A DNA stretch of 64,000 nucleotides from Druceiella hillmani (Eukaryota > Arthropoda > Insecta > Lepidoptera > Hepialidae), in the NCBI GenBank assembly GCA_039881145.1, contig JAYKKI010000004.1, positions 51,569,001 to 51,633,000 of the forward strand. Direction: 5' to 3'. The translations under genes and the position numbers were made by a program. Below, piece after piece: positions 27,854 to 43,300 of the stretch (positions are counted from its first letter, which is position 1; each line of letters begins with the position of its first letter). The notes below the pieces were generated by a model. The model saw only the letters and a list, made by a program, of their open reading frames with translations, was not told the DNA's origin and ran no database searches.

Positions 27854-30800
27854 ATGTCACTTACTCATCACGAAATAAACAGTGTTAAAACTGACATTAA
27901 AGAAGGTATTAGAATTAAAATTGAATATGTTACTTCTTTTATTTATTATTTCACTAATTTATTAAAATACTTTACAACTATACAATTTACAGTAGAAGAT
28001 AAAATATTAGCCTTGGAAGAGCAAACTAATAATTATAAATATGAAGAGCATATTCTGAATGAGCATTTATCACAAGTTGAGAAACAAATTGAACGTGAGA
28101 AACTATATTGTCAGGTAGTGCTTTAAAAAGTTACAAATTTAAAATTTACCAATTGTGTTATAGTTGAAGTGACATAACCAGTTAAATTTTTTTAATATAC
28201 AAAAATAAAAAAATATGCTTAGTGCTTCAAATATTAAAAACAAGACACACACTTGTGTCCAACTTAAAACTTCATCAAGACACAAAACTATTTTTAATAA
28301 ATACAATTACTCTTATATTTCAGAGCTTGTATCGGCAAATAGAAAATATTAATCGTCAGAAAACTATGGCTGAAATTGCTTACATATCGGAAGAGGGAAA
28401 AATTAACAGTAAAATAGAATTCATAAAACAGTTTGGAAAAGAATTTGATGACATGGGTATTGATTTATATTTTATTTTAATGAGTTACTGTATTATCAAC
28501 GTATATTTTTCTACCTATCCTTCTATCTGTCTGTGGTATAACTCTAAAATCATTAAAGATGAAATATCAAATGTATATGTGAAATAACTTTGTGATTGCT
28601 TAATTGAAAAGTTTGTTATTTACTAGAGAAGTATTTTAACCGTTTTAGTGCCATGATTTTTTACTCATATATACTTAAAAATGCCAAAGAAATCTTTTGT
28701 TTTTGATGTTATTTAACCTTGTCTCCAAAAAAAAACTGTATCACTTCCAAAAATTATCCAATTTTAATAATTTTTTCGGTGTTTTCTTAATAAAAACTTG
28801 TACAAGGATAATAAAATACAAAGAAAATTATGGAGATATATATTGTAAACAAAAATTATAATAAAAACTGAAATCAAGGTCACATGTTATTTTCGCAGTC
28901 CAGTACATCCTCCGTATCAGCAAAATAATTGTTATCGTCACTATTATCACTATCACTCAAAATTTGCATTACACCAAATTGTGAGCGCACCACAATGTCA
29001 CTCCCACTATCACTTTCTTCACAACTTGAAAAACGATCATTTTCACTCGAATTATTTTTGTATTCCGACATTATGGGTCAAAATTTTTCTTTTCCTGGAT
29101 TCTTTTTATATTGTAATTACTAATAATATTATAATTTGAACTTTATGTAACACGTAGAAAGATAAAAAATTAGTGATGCCTGTGAGCGACCTCCCGTACC
29201 GCGCGCTAAACAGCTATTCATTTCGCGAGCGCCATCGCGCTCGTGGCAAATTTAGGAGCTCGTCGGCACTCTAATGGTTAAATCTCAAAGGGTCTAGCCA
29301 ATTAAGCGTATAATGCACTGCCTGGAGTGTTCAAAATGTGAAAATCTGGGAATATATTTACAGAAAATAACAATTAATGAATATATATGGAAAGTGTAGT
29401 AAGTAATACATACAAAAATGTTTATCTATTAAAAATATGTGTTTTTTGTTTTAAAATAAAAAAATTGATAATTATGGTAATGTATAGAATATAATACAGA
29501 TTAGGCTTTATAATATTTTTACATGTCTGTACAATAAAGAACTAAAATATGAAAACTTTTGATAAAAAAGATAATTATTTATAAAATATTAATTTATTAA
29601 ACAAATTTTACATTTTCTTACAAAATTAAACATTTCCTTTGACATCCCTCTTTTTACAAAAATTGAAGTATTAAAACAAATATTTCTGTTGCACTGTAGA
29701 TATCCTGTACTACAGTATAAGCCACTCTTCCGGAAACCACAGGCAGTTCCACATCACTTCTTACAATTACAAAATATAATTTTCAGTAAATTATCCAGAG
29801 CTGGTAATTGATTTATAGTTATTGGGATGATCATGTTATAGAATTGCTTCTACCAATTTTTAATAATTGTATAATTCCCTATCAATACCTGGATTTGCAG
29901 GTAAATTGTTTTTAGTTGTTCAAATGCTGCATCAGATGTAGGGACTAAACATGGCAAAAAAACACTTGTATTTTTGGCTGTTGCTTTTATGAAGGAATTG
30001 AACTTAGGTGTGTTCAAATTAGACCTGTATTGATTGTGACCAGCCTGTGAGTGATTGGGTCACAAGGATAAAAATGATTCAATCACTTAGCAGTCGCGAC
30101 CATAATACAGACTCGCGGCTCGCAGGAACCCGATGCAAGTATTCGACGTGACAACCTGAAACCCGTGACCCAATCACTGGTTTCAGGTTGTCACGGATTC
30201 CTATTGGCTGATTTAATACTGTCTTTTTTATACTCATCAAATACCGAATATGTGGTACTACAATATTATTTTGAATGTTTCATTCATTTGCCATTTGTAA
30301 CAATATAATAACATGCCTCCTTCAATAAAATAATGAAGATTTTCTACATCTTTAAAATTAATAGAAATTTCTGGGAATAGTTTATAGAAAGTTGATTTTT
30401 GTCTTTCGAAATTAACCATCTTCAAATAGAGCGAGAGAATATGGTTCTATTCGATAATTCTTCTTTCAAAACGTAAATATGTTGAAACATCAATAATGGG
30501 TCAACAGGAAGGAAATCGGCATTAATTTTAATTGTCATTTTTCGCCAATAGAGGATTTACTTTATCTTTCTGTAATAATATCAGTTTGTGTAAATTTTGC
30601 CCCCCTGTTTTCTTCAAAATTCTTCAAAAGCATTATAACAATTTATATTTATATCTCCATTAATTCCAGTAGCAATAGACATAATAGGATATGAGTCAGG
30701 AAATTGACTGTGTTTTTTTTAAGAAGTCCACTAATATTACACGCATATCATCTCTTTCGATTCAAGTATCTGTTAAATCACCATGTTGATGATTTTTATT

Positions 30801-33800
30801 TAATGACATATTATAAACATTTTCCGTGCCTTCAATTATAACTTGACCATAAATAACTCCTCTATAAACTACACTTTCAGTGGCATCACCTTTAAAAGCC
30901 TCCTTCAACATTCATTCCTTTCATCAAGATTTACTCAATAGTTTGATTACATGCAATGCCAGAAAAAACATCTGAACGCCTAGATGTGAAACATCCTTCC
31001 ATAAATTTCTCGAACACCATAGAGCGAACACCTGATGCATGGAATAATGGAATCATCAGATCAAAACTATGCAAAAATAAGTTCCAATATCCCATAAAGT
31101 CACCAGCAATAAAGTCCTTCAATATTGAAACCGTCTGTAAATAAGTGATTCATAGTTACGAAGTTTTATATTTATTTTTAAGCTTAAGTGATTTATTTTC
31201 GAAAACAAATTTTTAATTTCAGCGCAGTTAAACATTTCAAAAATTATTGAATTGTTTTTTTCAGTCGTGCTCCATAAGATTTTCAAAAATCAATCGTGAT
31301 AAAGCTTGCTGTAATAAAGTATGAGCATGTACTATTCAAGCATACACATATCTAGATGTTTTGTGGTCAATAGTATTTTCAGCATATATGGTAGAAAGAA
31401 CTTCTTTTATCCTTCTTCCAGTCCCAACATAACCAATAGATCTCATATAAGACATAAGAGTATGAGAAGAGTCCAACTTTACAACTACTAATATTTCATC
31501 AGATAAACACACAGCGGAAGTTTTATCCCATGCTTTCATATAGCTTTAGCATATTCTTATGAAGTAGCCAGATTACAGAAGTTTTCATAACTGTGTAAAT
31601 TGTGTTATAATCACTTAGAGATGCATTAATAAATGCTGGAAAAATTATTGATGAAGTCATGTACATTGGCTAATAAGTTCTTGAAACCATTCCGTCCTGG
31701 AAATTTATAATCATTTTTGTGTTTTAAATACATCCAGAGAATATTTAATTGACCTTTTCTGGTAAATTTCTCAATATAATTTTCAACTACAGATAATTTG
31801 ATTATAATTTTTGGAAATACTGTATCTGTAGACTCTGGATATATTTCAAAAGGGGTATTCCCTTTTTTAATGAATTCATATTCAGATGAAAGTTTCGTCA
31901 AACGTTTAATAGGTCGTCAAGGTTATATGCTGGAGTAGCTATTTCCATGGTTCTCAAAATAATGGAACAATCCTTTACCATCAATGTTAAAATTAAAGTC
32001 AGCATTATTATGCACAAATTGAACAAAAGTGCCAGGTTTTATTCCCGGTGGAATTGCAAAAGTTGCTGAAGCTTCGTATAACGTAGCCTCTTTGTATGAA
32101 GCACAAAAGCCTATGGCATATATTTATAACTTTTTTGAGTCAAATTTCCTATGAAACATCACAGCCAAAGTAATATGCATGTAGTAGAAATTAGGTTGTA
32201 TGGCTGGTATTACAGCTTGTGTGATTTATATTTCTTTTCATAATTAGGAATAATAATGTTTTGCTTTTTTTATCTTTTATGATTATTTATGACAATAAAA
32301 ACGATTTTGAGATTGTTTCATCAACATCTTTGAGTATTTTGTAACTTGGTGGATATTTTCATTAAAATAGATTGAATTCCCATACACCTTCAAAAAATGT
32401 CACTACCCACTTTTAACATTCGAAATTCCACTTATTCTGTAATCAGATCATTGATTTACATCAATGTGAATAATTCACTGATGGTACTAATTTTCTGTTA
32501 ATATATCATAGTTTATTTTTTTGAACATATAATGATATTGAATCCAATTTACTTGAAATAATAGTATCATTGTGAAGGCGATCTATTAGTCGTCTTTTAA
32601 TGGTTTTTCATCCGGGATATACTTAGTAGTTACCACATTTTTCAATTCTTGCATGGTAAATTGGCAGTCGTCATTCTCTTCTATGTTTTTACATATTTGT
32701 TCCATTGCTGTATCTATCATTACAATTCTAAGATTATTTTTTTTCAGCATTACTCGAGTGAATAAAACTTTTAAGCAAATTATAGCAATCTGCATATTCC
32801 GCTTCAAGTGCCTGTTGATCTGTTACATCAGAAATTCTTTTATGAATTTCTCGACAGTAATCATTTTTCTGAACGGAAAAAAATTCAGAATGGAGCTGTT
32901 CAAAGTTGGACTATTAACATATGAAATTTATCATTGCCGATTATGCGGGATGAAAGGCATTAGTCAGAGTCATTGGTCAGAGTTGCTGGATAGGGTATTT
33001 GATGTTTAGCAAATCTCTTTCACTGTAGACTGAAGTTTGGAGAGGGCTCGCTGGGTCAATTACCATTGAATAATCCTTCACGGTGTGAGACGATTTCTTT
33101 ATTAATTAAATAGAGCTTATAAAGTTGACTATTGCTTAAACTATTGTGGCGAACTACAAATTAAACTCAAACTGTACTGTACTGATGTACTGATCGATGA
33201 GGATTGTACTGATTTATGATGATTGTACTGATGTACTGATCGTTTATGATGAACTGAGTGTTGAAGATGCATTTGCAGTATTGTGACCCCTCTTATATGC
33301 CACTATGGGTCCCTTTATACGGGCGCCGGTTGTCACGCCAGGAGTTATGAACCCACGATCTCCCGATCGTCACGTTGGTTACTGCGGTTGTCTAGAATAC
33401 TAATCTTTATTCAATTTTGCTTTCTACGTCTTATCAGCTTCTTGCACACAAATGAAATAATTATTTTCCCAATCAAAGTCAGAGAAATTAAGCTTTTTTT
33501 TCGGAGGAGAAGGTAAAGTTTGATTTTGTTTTTTTTTTATATATTTCAATGTATCTCTTATTAATAAAATATTGACAATAACTCGAATGAGCATAAACAA
33601 ATTCAGCGTGTAAGTGAGATAATAACTCATCCAGTTGTCTCAAAGTTGTTACTCCTTTACTTATTTTTATTTTTTCACCAAAATCTGAATTTGATTCAGA
33701 AGACAAACCTGATTTTTCATATATCATGCAACTATATTCACGATTATGGCTGCTGGTTGTTGGTTTTCTCATTGTTTGAATGCTGTAATAAAAAAAATAA

Positions 33801-34270
33801 ACAAATATTTTAATAATGAATTTATTATGTTTGACATTCGTAATAAAACTTTTTACAGACATAAAATCAGTTAATTTTTTTGCTTTAATAGATTTTTAAA
33901 TGATAATCAAATAATATACAATTCTAGGTAAAGGTTTCAAATACTGGTTAGGGTATTGATGAAAAAATCCATAAAATACATTTTGTAGCTAATTATAAAA
34001 GTTTCTTCTTTAATTATTATCAATAACTCATAAAAATGAAGCGTAAAATATTAATAAACCTTTCATAAAATCCCTGAATTTTTGCCATCAAACAATTACA
34101 ATACATAAGGACGCGTGTCATTTATAACTGAACTAGCCGAAAAAAATCCGTTTTTCACTGCCGGTGCCATTCTCCCCCCCACATATTGGTGCGTTCTCTA
34201 GATCCCTATGATCCATGTCATAAACTGGTTTCTTTAAAAGATATTCCTTAACGTCTATTTAAGTGATACT

Positions 34271-34332
<62 letters not shown>

Positions 34333-37300
34333 GTATATATATAGATATATATATATATATATATATTTAAAACAAAAAAAATTTTGGTGAACGTTTTTTT
34401 GTATAAAAACAAAATTTCATGGTCCAATATACATGTAACTGTATTCCAAGTCACTGTCCTACTAATATGCAATATGCCCCACCGCTCATTTAGCTATTTC
34501 CATCTTTGTAAACAAGTGGGACCAAAATAGGAATCCCACTACTACTCTTACCGGTAATTTAAACCTTAAATTTAAAATTTATTTACTCTATAATTATATA
34601 AGATATTCAAAATAGCCAAAAACAAAGATGTTTAGATTTTTTAGATTTAATTACACATTTTATTCATAATTTTTGTTCAATTACCATGGTGTGTAAAACT
34701 ACTAATTTATTTTTGTGGGGGGGTTGTTTTTTACTAACCTTTTAAATAACACCTGCCAAAATGTATTAATACATTATTATGTATGGAAATTGACGGAGGG
34801 TAGAATCAGAAGTACATAGCTTAAAAAGAATTTAATTTGTAGTGTTCGTGATCTCATTTATTTCAGTATTATTATTAATGACATAAAAGTAATAGTTTAC
34901 ACTGAATCAGCATTATTACAAGATTGTAAATTTATATATCATAATGTAGAAAATGTTATTTAAATTTTTTTGAACCGCTTTTGAGCTGATCTAACATTCT
35001 GTGAAATTGGTGTCTTAGCTCGTACATTACATAATGAAAAGGCAAAAAATGCATCATTTATTAAGACACGCAAAATCAAATAAAGTAAATTGCTCTGCTG
35101 ACTGCAATTTGTGGCGATAAACAAATATACACAGCATATATATCTAAGAACATAATGCAACATTAAGGAATATTTAAAAATGACGTTTTGGGAGGCTCCT
35201 GTTTTTGGCGGATATAAAGCGGGCTATTTGCAATTTGTTTAGAGCGATAACAACGAAAAGCTGAAGCATTATTTAAACCAGTGAACAGCTCGTTAGGACA
35301 ATAAGACGCTTTTTATTGAGTTCAGTTCAACGTAATAAGTATCAAAAAGTGAATGTTACTGAGTTTTATTATTTGTTAGTTATCAATGTGAACAATATAT
35401 TTTTTATTTAACTTTTACTGGAATTGATCATCTTTATTATCGTCCTTTGTTTTTTGTAAATGTAACATTTAATTCACAGTTTGAAGATTATTATTAAATG
35501 CAATAAAATGGAGGAAATTAATTAAAAGTGGCAAAGCCGAAAAATACGGTGAATGCAATTCATTAATTAAAAAATTGATTGGCAAGTTACAAAACAGAAT
35601 AAGAAATAAATAAATGCCAAGCCCATTGCAGCAGTACTGTACGAATTGTTTCAATATTTTGTAGTAAATGTCGATTGATTATATACAGAATCAGCAAACT
35701 AAATTTAGTGATTCTGTTATCAAAACACAAAGCGCTACATGATATGAGAAACAGAGTTCATAAAATTTCCATTAAAAGGAGTATTATAGAGAGCAAGATA
35801 ATGCACTTCAACTAAAATATTATCTCTAGCTCTAGTGTAGAAGCTCATCTTCAAGCATTTTTATTCCAAAAAATAACTTCTAAGCATATATTTAATTGTT
35901 AATTTAATGCAACAGTCAGAAACAATTTTTGCACCTTTTTGCCATTTATGCAGATTCGTCTTTGCCTAATTATATCAAGAAGTCTTCTTTATCAGAGGTG
36001 GAGCTAATTACAGGTAATGCAAAATAGCAGTAATTGTAGGTGATGGGAATGGTATGACAAGTAGTGAGATACAAACAATAATACAAGCATCAAACGCAAT
36101 GAATAAAAAAAATGTCGGACCATTTATGCGCATTCATCCTTGCCTTATAATATCAAGAAATTTTCTTTATCAGAGGTGGAGCTATTTACAGGTAATGCAA
36201 AATAGCGGTAATTGTAGGTATTGGGAATGGTATGACAAACAGCGAGATACAAACAATAATACAAGCTTCAAACGCAATGATTAAAAAAAATGTTGGACCA
36301 TTTATGCACATTCATCTTTGCCTAATATCAGGAATTTTCTTTATCAGAGGTGGAGTTAATTGTAGGTAATATGAATGAGTGATAATTGTAGGTAATGGGA
36401 ATGGCAAGACGAATAGAGAGATACGAATAATAATACCAACTTCAAATGCTATAATTAAAGAAATGTTGGACTTAGAATATGAGTAACAAATATCAAAAGT
36501 GTTCACCAGGTAATTGAAGCTTTTGAAAGAGATATATTACCTGTTAAGTTTAGAATAAATATAAGATCTACAGACCACATCAAAGAAAATCATATTCAGG
36601 CAAAAGACACCTTTGTGCAAACCTTTTATGTTTGCACAACAAATTGCTTCATTTTTAATATGGCTAGTTCATTTAATGTGACGAACAAGTTGCATCAATC
36701 ATGAAATTATTGTTGAAGAATATTAATTGAATGTCATTATTACAGCCGGATGATTTTTGTATTGTTGATTCTGATTTCTGTAATGTTGCTGAAGTTATGC
36801 AATGTCGAGGATATAAGGTTTTAAAGCTGTCTTATAAAGGTAAATGGATACACTTAACAATTGCAGTACGCATCAAAACTTCTTGCAAAAGTAGGTGGGT
36901 GATTGATACTGTACACGGTTCCGTAATGAAAAATATCACAATTACACAATATTTCCGATAATATTATTACACGTTCTTAGGTCATCATGTCGAATAGTAG
37001 GATTTTTACATAATTCCTATGGCCAGATCTTTAATTTGAATTCCATATTTACTAATGTAATTGTTAACTAGAGTAAAGCCCAATAAAATCAAAAGATAAA
37101 TTGCTAGAATTAGTAAACACCCAGAAGTCTTTTATGACAATATCTGCTAGAGGTTTAATAGACTTTCCGGAGCTCAATAAGAATAACAGGTATAGATCCA
37201 CGGAGGGGGCAATGGGTGCAATTGCTCCCCTAACTTACGACCAATTCTTCAAATTGTTGAAATCGTCATAACGACATCACTACCCATTTAGTCCCGTTTA

Positions 37301-40300
37301 CAAAGAATTGTTATTAACTAATTTATCATTGCCCAAGTAGATTGTAGATTACATCAGTAGGCTCAACTTTTATACAGCGGGTTTGAATTACACTGTCCAG
37401 CACGGTGAGCGGAGACAGGAACGCACTTAACACAAGTACCCACGCTTTTCAATGAGTCGAGTCGCGACTAGTCCGTCTATCCATTGTTTTGTTTCACACC
37501 AACAGGCAATGAGGCGACACGCATGTCACTTTTCTTTTGTCGAGTTTTGTTGCATCTCTTTTTGGTATTCCCATTACTTTCTAACGTATAAATAAAAGTG
37601 GCTACACGCATTGAACACAAGGTCACACAGTGTTATCTGTTTCATCAACAACTAAAACAACTAAATATTAGTTGAATCAACAAACTATGTACTATTGAGA
37701 CCCAAAAACTTTAAATCAATTATTTTAATGTAGAAAAAAATAAATATTTATTTGAGGATGACAACTTTTTTCTTAAATTCAAGAAATATTCTTTCGCGTT
37801 ATAATTAATTGTTTCAAATAATATTTTATTCAGTTCATTCGCAAAATTTATCACTTTAGTAAAATTTTTTTTGAATTCAAAAAACGTTCTGCTAAATTCA
37901 AATTCATTGTTCTAAATAATTTTTTTTTACTTCATGAGACTAAATTATTAAAGCAATGAAATTTTTTTATTGAATTTATAAAATATTTTGTTACATTCTA
38001 TTACATTATTTTCAATAATGCTTCATTGACTGTATAAATAAATTTTTTTTTGTATCCAGAGAATAGAATATTCTGTTACATTTTAATCTATCGTTTCAAA
38101 TAATATTTCATTGATTGTCGGATGAAGAACGACATAAAGAATTTGGCTGGGCTGCGAGAGTAGACTGATCGTAAGCGTGCTACAAAAACAATAACCGACC
38201 GCTTTTTATTTACACCATGCTGAGAGGGGGAGGGGGGTGCAGGAGGCGAGGAGCAAAACACTGCTTACAGCCGCCTACACCCTTACTGATAAACAATACG
38301 GCCAATCATAATGAATTCTTTAATTCTTTTGCACTCATCTGTCTTTCTCCTTCATTGTGTTATTTTTTCTAAACAATTTTTTTTCTACGAAATTAATAAC
38401 AATAAATTTGATAAAATTAAGTACAAAACATCTTATTACGTATTGAATTAGAAATGAGCAATAATAATTTAATATTATAGTAATTTTTCATAAAGCATAT
38501 TTGTTATCATGCTATAAATATATGAAAATATCACAATCGTTCGAACGCTCGCTGTTGTCTTACTAAAATGAAACAAAATTAGTAGTGAGTATAGTAAATA
38601 AATTTCGATAGTTAACTGAAGTAAAAAAAATCTCACAGGATATAAACCTATCACTTGTGAACGGAAAACATCTTTCAAACTAGGATTATTTTTTTAAGTT
38701 AAATTTTTTTTATATGATGAAATCATATGACTAACTGTTCAATTGTGTCTCTAGTTATCTATATGAATTTATTTTCATAAAAATAATTTTCATGATGTAA
38801 CTTATATTTAAAAAAAATAGAAACTCTGTGGTATCTACGTCATTGACTGCTTGGCTAGGACATGTCTCACGCCTTAACCTACATTAAGCATCATTCTACG
38901 TGGTCACAAGCTGAATGGGTAACCGCTGGAGACAACTGATTATAATAATTTGCAAGATGCCATTTAATTATATTCGAATGCATAAGTATTCTTGACGAAT
39001 GGAAAGGCAATTGTTAAAATTGCAAAAAATAACTTTCAGTTATATTTGAACGCATTACACAGTCTGTACTGCAGTCAGAAACTGTTATCAGTATATTTAC
39101 TCACAAATACTGTCAGTTGTATTTGAATGTGTCAAGCAGTCTCGACAAAACTCACCACTGCATCAGTATATAATACATAATGAATAATAAAACACTTAAA
39201 ATTAAAATGAAAGCTAAAAATACTTTTGATTTGGATATTCATAAAATATATTGAAAATAAAAACAAACTAATTGTTTAATTTAAGCATTTTTTGCACTGG
39301 GCGGTAATTGTACGAACATTTCGATCAAACAAATATATATTTAATTTACATACATATTTCCTTGATTCAAGTGAATTTTCATTGCAACTGTAAATTATTT
39401 TTCTCAGTTTAAGAAATTCATTTATGAAAAATATATAATTCATACAATACAACAATACAATTTATGAAAAATTCATACAATACAATTTATGAAAAATATA
39501 TAATTCATACAAATATATAATTCATACATACAATGCAATTGCAAATTATTTTTCTCAGTTCAAGAAATTAATTTATGAAAAATTCATACCATACAATTTA
39601 TGAAAAATATATAGTTCATACAAATATATAATTCATACATACAATGCAATTGCAAATTATTTTTCTCAGTTTAAGAAATTAATTTATGAAAAATATATAA
39701 TTGATTCAATATATTCTATAATCGACATTATTTGAGATTTATTATAATCAAATGAAAATTTCTTCAAAACAAAAGAAGCTTTCAACCTATTGATTCAAAA
39801 AATTTATTATTATTCTTCATGATATATTATTCCATTTATAAAGAAGATTTTTTTGGTAAAACTATAAATTTATTTGATTCCAATGAATAAATGTAATAAA
39901 TATTTTCGGAAATCTTACGAATATTTAATTAAATATTTCTTTGAACCAATTAATATTTAATAGATTCCAGAAACTTTTTCTCTCAGTGTGTATAAGAGTA
40001 ATATTTATTTTAATTATTAATGAAAATAAATATTGCTATCGAATTTGGCTTAGCACAAGCATTTTACATTACAGTAGATAACTAAAAAGTGACTTAAATC
40101 TTTGATTTATTCAATTGTTCATTGTTCAATTAATTCTGTATGTCAAAATACTGTGCCTTTGCAATAACTTGCGACAAAACCGTTGATGAACTTTAAGCAT
40201 ATTGCAGGCCAGAATGGGGATTTAGAGACACATGGCAATAATATATATCATAAAAGAGTTGCAGAACAGGCGACAACATTCCTTCAAATGTTTAATCAAT

Positions 40301-43300
40301 CTAACTTAGAAGTAATCAAGCGTGTACATCAACAGGGTCTTGAAAAGGTGGAAGAAAATAGGGAACGACTTCATCCTATAGTTGAAAAATTTCTATAGTT
40401 GAATCAAGTCTAATCGTTGAATCAAAATTTCTAATAGGGAACGACTTCATCCTATAGTTGAAAAACATCCTATAGTTGAATCATCTCTGTGTCCACGGAA
40501 TGCTAAATTTGCCATCCTCGGGTGGCAAAATTTAGCATTCCGTGGACACAGAGATGATGGACTTCTAATACTACACATATAAGCAAGAGAACACAAAATA
40601 CGCTTATTACATGCTGCGGGAAAGAGATTTCTAAGGAAATATTGAATAATGTGCGGTCATCGTGTTTCTTTTCAATACTTTTTGACAAAACAAATGATGT
40701 ATCTCACCAGTCCCAGCTGAGCCTTATCTTACGATACGTGTATGATAGTAATATTCGTGAGGACTACGTCACTTTTGTAGATGCATTTGAGGAAGTAGCG
40801 TTAGGATGAATCACATTAAAGATGAAAATGACTACACCATAAAGTAAATTCACCCGAGGAATACTACAAAATTTCAGTCTATGCACCCTTACTAGACTTT
40901 CTTCTCACAGATTTGTGAGAAAAATTCTCAGCTGAAATCTTGGACGTCTTTCAGCTGACAGTTTTCATTCCAAAAAATATTGTTAAAAATTCTCCTAGTG
41001 AATATAACAAAAGTATTAATTTCCTCCTCGGCCGCTTCGGATTGCTTCTTGACGTCGATAGGGGGGCTGCTTCTCTTCTACTGAAAAGCGAATTGTTGCT
41101 GTGGCGAGAGAAATGGGTTCAAGAAAAGAAACAGCAAAAAGATCTTCTCATAACAGCTTTGGATATATTGTCAAGGTGCTATAAGGATGTATTTCCCATA
41201 ATACATGAATTGATACTAATCCTTGCTACGCGTCTGGTGACCAATACATCTGCAGAAAGGTTATTATCGTTGTTGCAGCCCCTTAAAACATACTTTAGAG
41301 CAACCATGTCTGAAAACCACCTCCTCAGTCTTGCCCTTATGTACATCCGTAGGCATATTCCTATCGAGATCGAGAAAGTGATCACAAGATTTGCAAAAAC
41401 TGGTAGTAAGAAGAGATTAGAGTTTATTAACTATTATGTAGATATCTCTTCAGAATATATTGTTTTATCTTTTTCTTTATATGTCTTTTTATTTCATATA
41501 TTTTTAAGATTGACAAACAGCATTATTCAGATGCAAGTATTAAGTCTATGGACGAACTGAAATTCATATTTTTTTTGTTTATCACTTTTATGAAAAATTA
41601 AGCGGGTGAAATGAGCTAAGATTGCCTCTCCCCCCTAAACCAAATCCTTGAACCGCTCCTGCTTTATACAGGGGTGTAACAGCTATCTCAAGCAGTGTCT
41701 TACCTGCCAGAACTCATAGATGATGAGGTATGTTTTAAATATGGGAGGCTGAAACATAGCAATAACATTATCGGACTGGTCACAACACATAAAGATCAAA
41801 ATTTATCAATACTATATAGACCAGACTTAAACAGTTACAAAGGAATACACAGCTATACATGTGATTGTCCTAATGTCAATAGGACAGTAGGATGCTACAC
41901 GAATGTAGTAGCAATATTTGTTATTTAGCATTTGAAGCAGATGAAGTACTGACAAACATATATGATGTAACTAGTTTAACTACAATCATTAAAGATAAGA
42001 GTGATGACGACTAAGCATAGAAATGCTACTACAGGTAATTATCCATGATTTTTTTTGGCAAGTTTCACTTGAGGGCTTAGTATAAAAAAACCATCCCTAA
42101 AAAAAATTCATTATCCTTCACCTATAAATAATTGAATAAAATTATGAAAAAACATATCAGGTGGAACTAATAAATCTCTGCACTTTGGTTTTTGGCTAAT
42201 TTCCACATATTACATAATTTATAAGTTAAGGGCAGCCACTCTCATATTTTTATTATTAAAGGGGCTTTTTGGGAGATTACATAGATATTGATTCTTCTCA
42301 GATATATTTAACCTGCTAGAACCTTTATGAAAAACTATGCAAATGATATACTCTTAATTTATCTATGTTTTTGAGTGATTGGTTTTTTCTCCACTACCTG
42401 AATAATTACACTAACAGACGTTTACTATAAACATTGAACTAAAGAATAAAATTATAAGTACTTATAATGATACTTTTAAATGTTTTAACACAGAGAATCC
42501 TTACAACACAGACCATATTTATTACAAGATGCATAAAATATTCAAATTAAGCCACAATGGATAACACCCTAAATTTGTAGCGACTTTTTTTGTGGCTCTT
42601 TTATTTTCCATTATTGTAGATAACTAAACAACGAAAATTAATTTTAAATGAATTTTGCAGTTTTTATTTAGGAGAGTAATAACAAATTAAAGTTTATAAG
42701 GTCCCTGATGCTATTGTGTGTTATTTAACCGTTTTAGTACTATGTTTTTTTACTCATATATACTTAAAAATGCCAAAGAAATCTTTTGTTTTTTTTGTCA
42801 TTTACCCTTGTCTCGAAAAAAAACTACATCTCTTCGAAAAATTATTCAATTTTAATAATTTTTTCGTTGTTTTCTTAATAAAAACTTATACAAGGATAAT
42901 AAAATACAAAGAAAATTATGGAAATTTATATTGTGAACAAAAATTATAACAAAAACTGAAATCAAGGTCATTTTCGCAGTCCAGTACATCCTCTGTATTA
43001 GCAAAATAATTGTTATCGTCACTATTATCACTATCACTCAAAATTTGCATTACGCCAAATTGTGAGCGCACCACAATGTCACTCCCACTATCACTTTCTT
43101 CACAACTCGAATTATTTTCGTATTCCGACATTATGGGTTAAACATTTTCTTTTCCTGGGATCCTTTTTATATTGTAATTACTAATAATATTATAATATGA
43201 ACTTTATGTAACACATAGAAAGATAAAAAATTAGTGATGCATGCGAGCGACGTCCCCTACCGCGCGCTAAACAGCAACTGATTTTGCGAGCGCCATCGCG

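Larger units (their letters stand above)
37187..41661 (+). mobile_element. ZMYM1-like hAT element inserted into the DDE element
   Basis: The ends are CAGGTATAGATCCACGG at 37,187 and, read on the minus strand from 41,661, CAGGAGCGGTTCAAGGATT. Both start CAGG and lead into G-rich tracts typical of this hAT group. The 4.5-kb body carries a broken hAT transposase at 40,150-41,560, preceded by about 3 kb of AT-rich sequence with local repeats. The two flanks (DFPELN... and ...TGV*QLSQAVSYLPEL) belong to one DDE transposase, which defines the insertion. The 8-bp flanks (AAGAATAA and CTTTATAC) do not match, so the target duplication is lost or the edge is shifted. Confidence 0.65.

Noticed and set aside
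34248..34472. Minus-strand Tyr/Ile frame
   Set aside because: Microsatellite translation.
41179..41385. 68-residue minus-strand frame
   Set aside because: Antisense shadow of the hAT dimerisation region.
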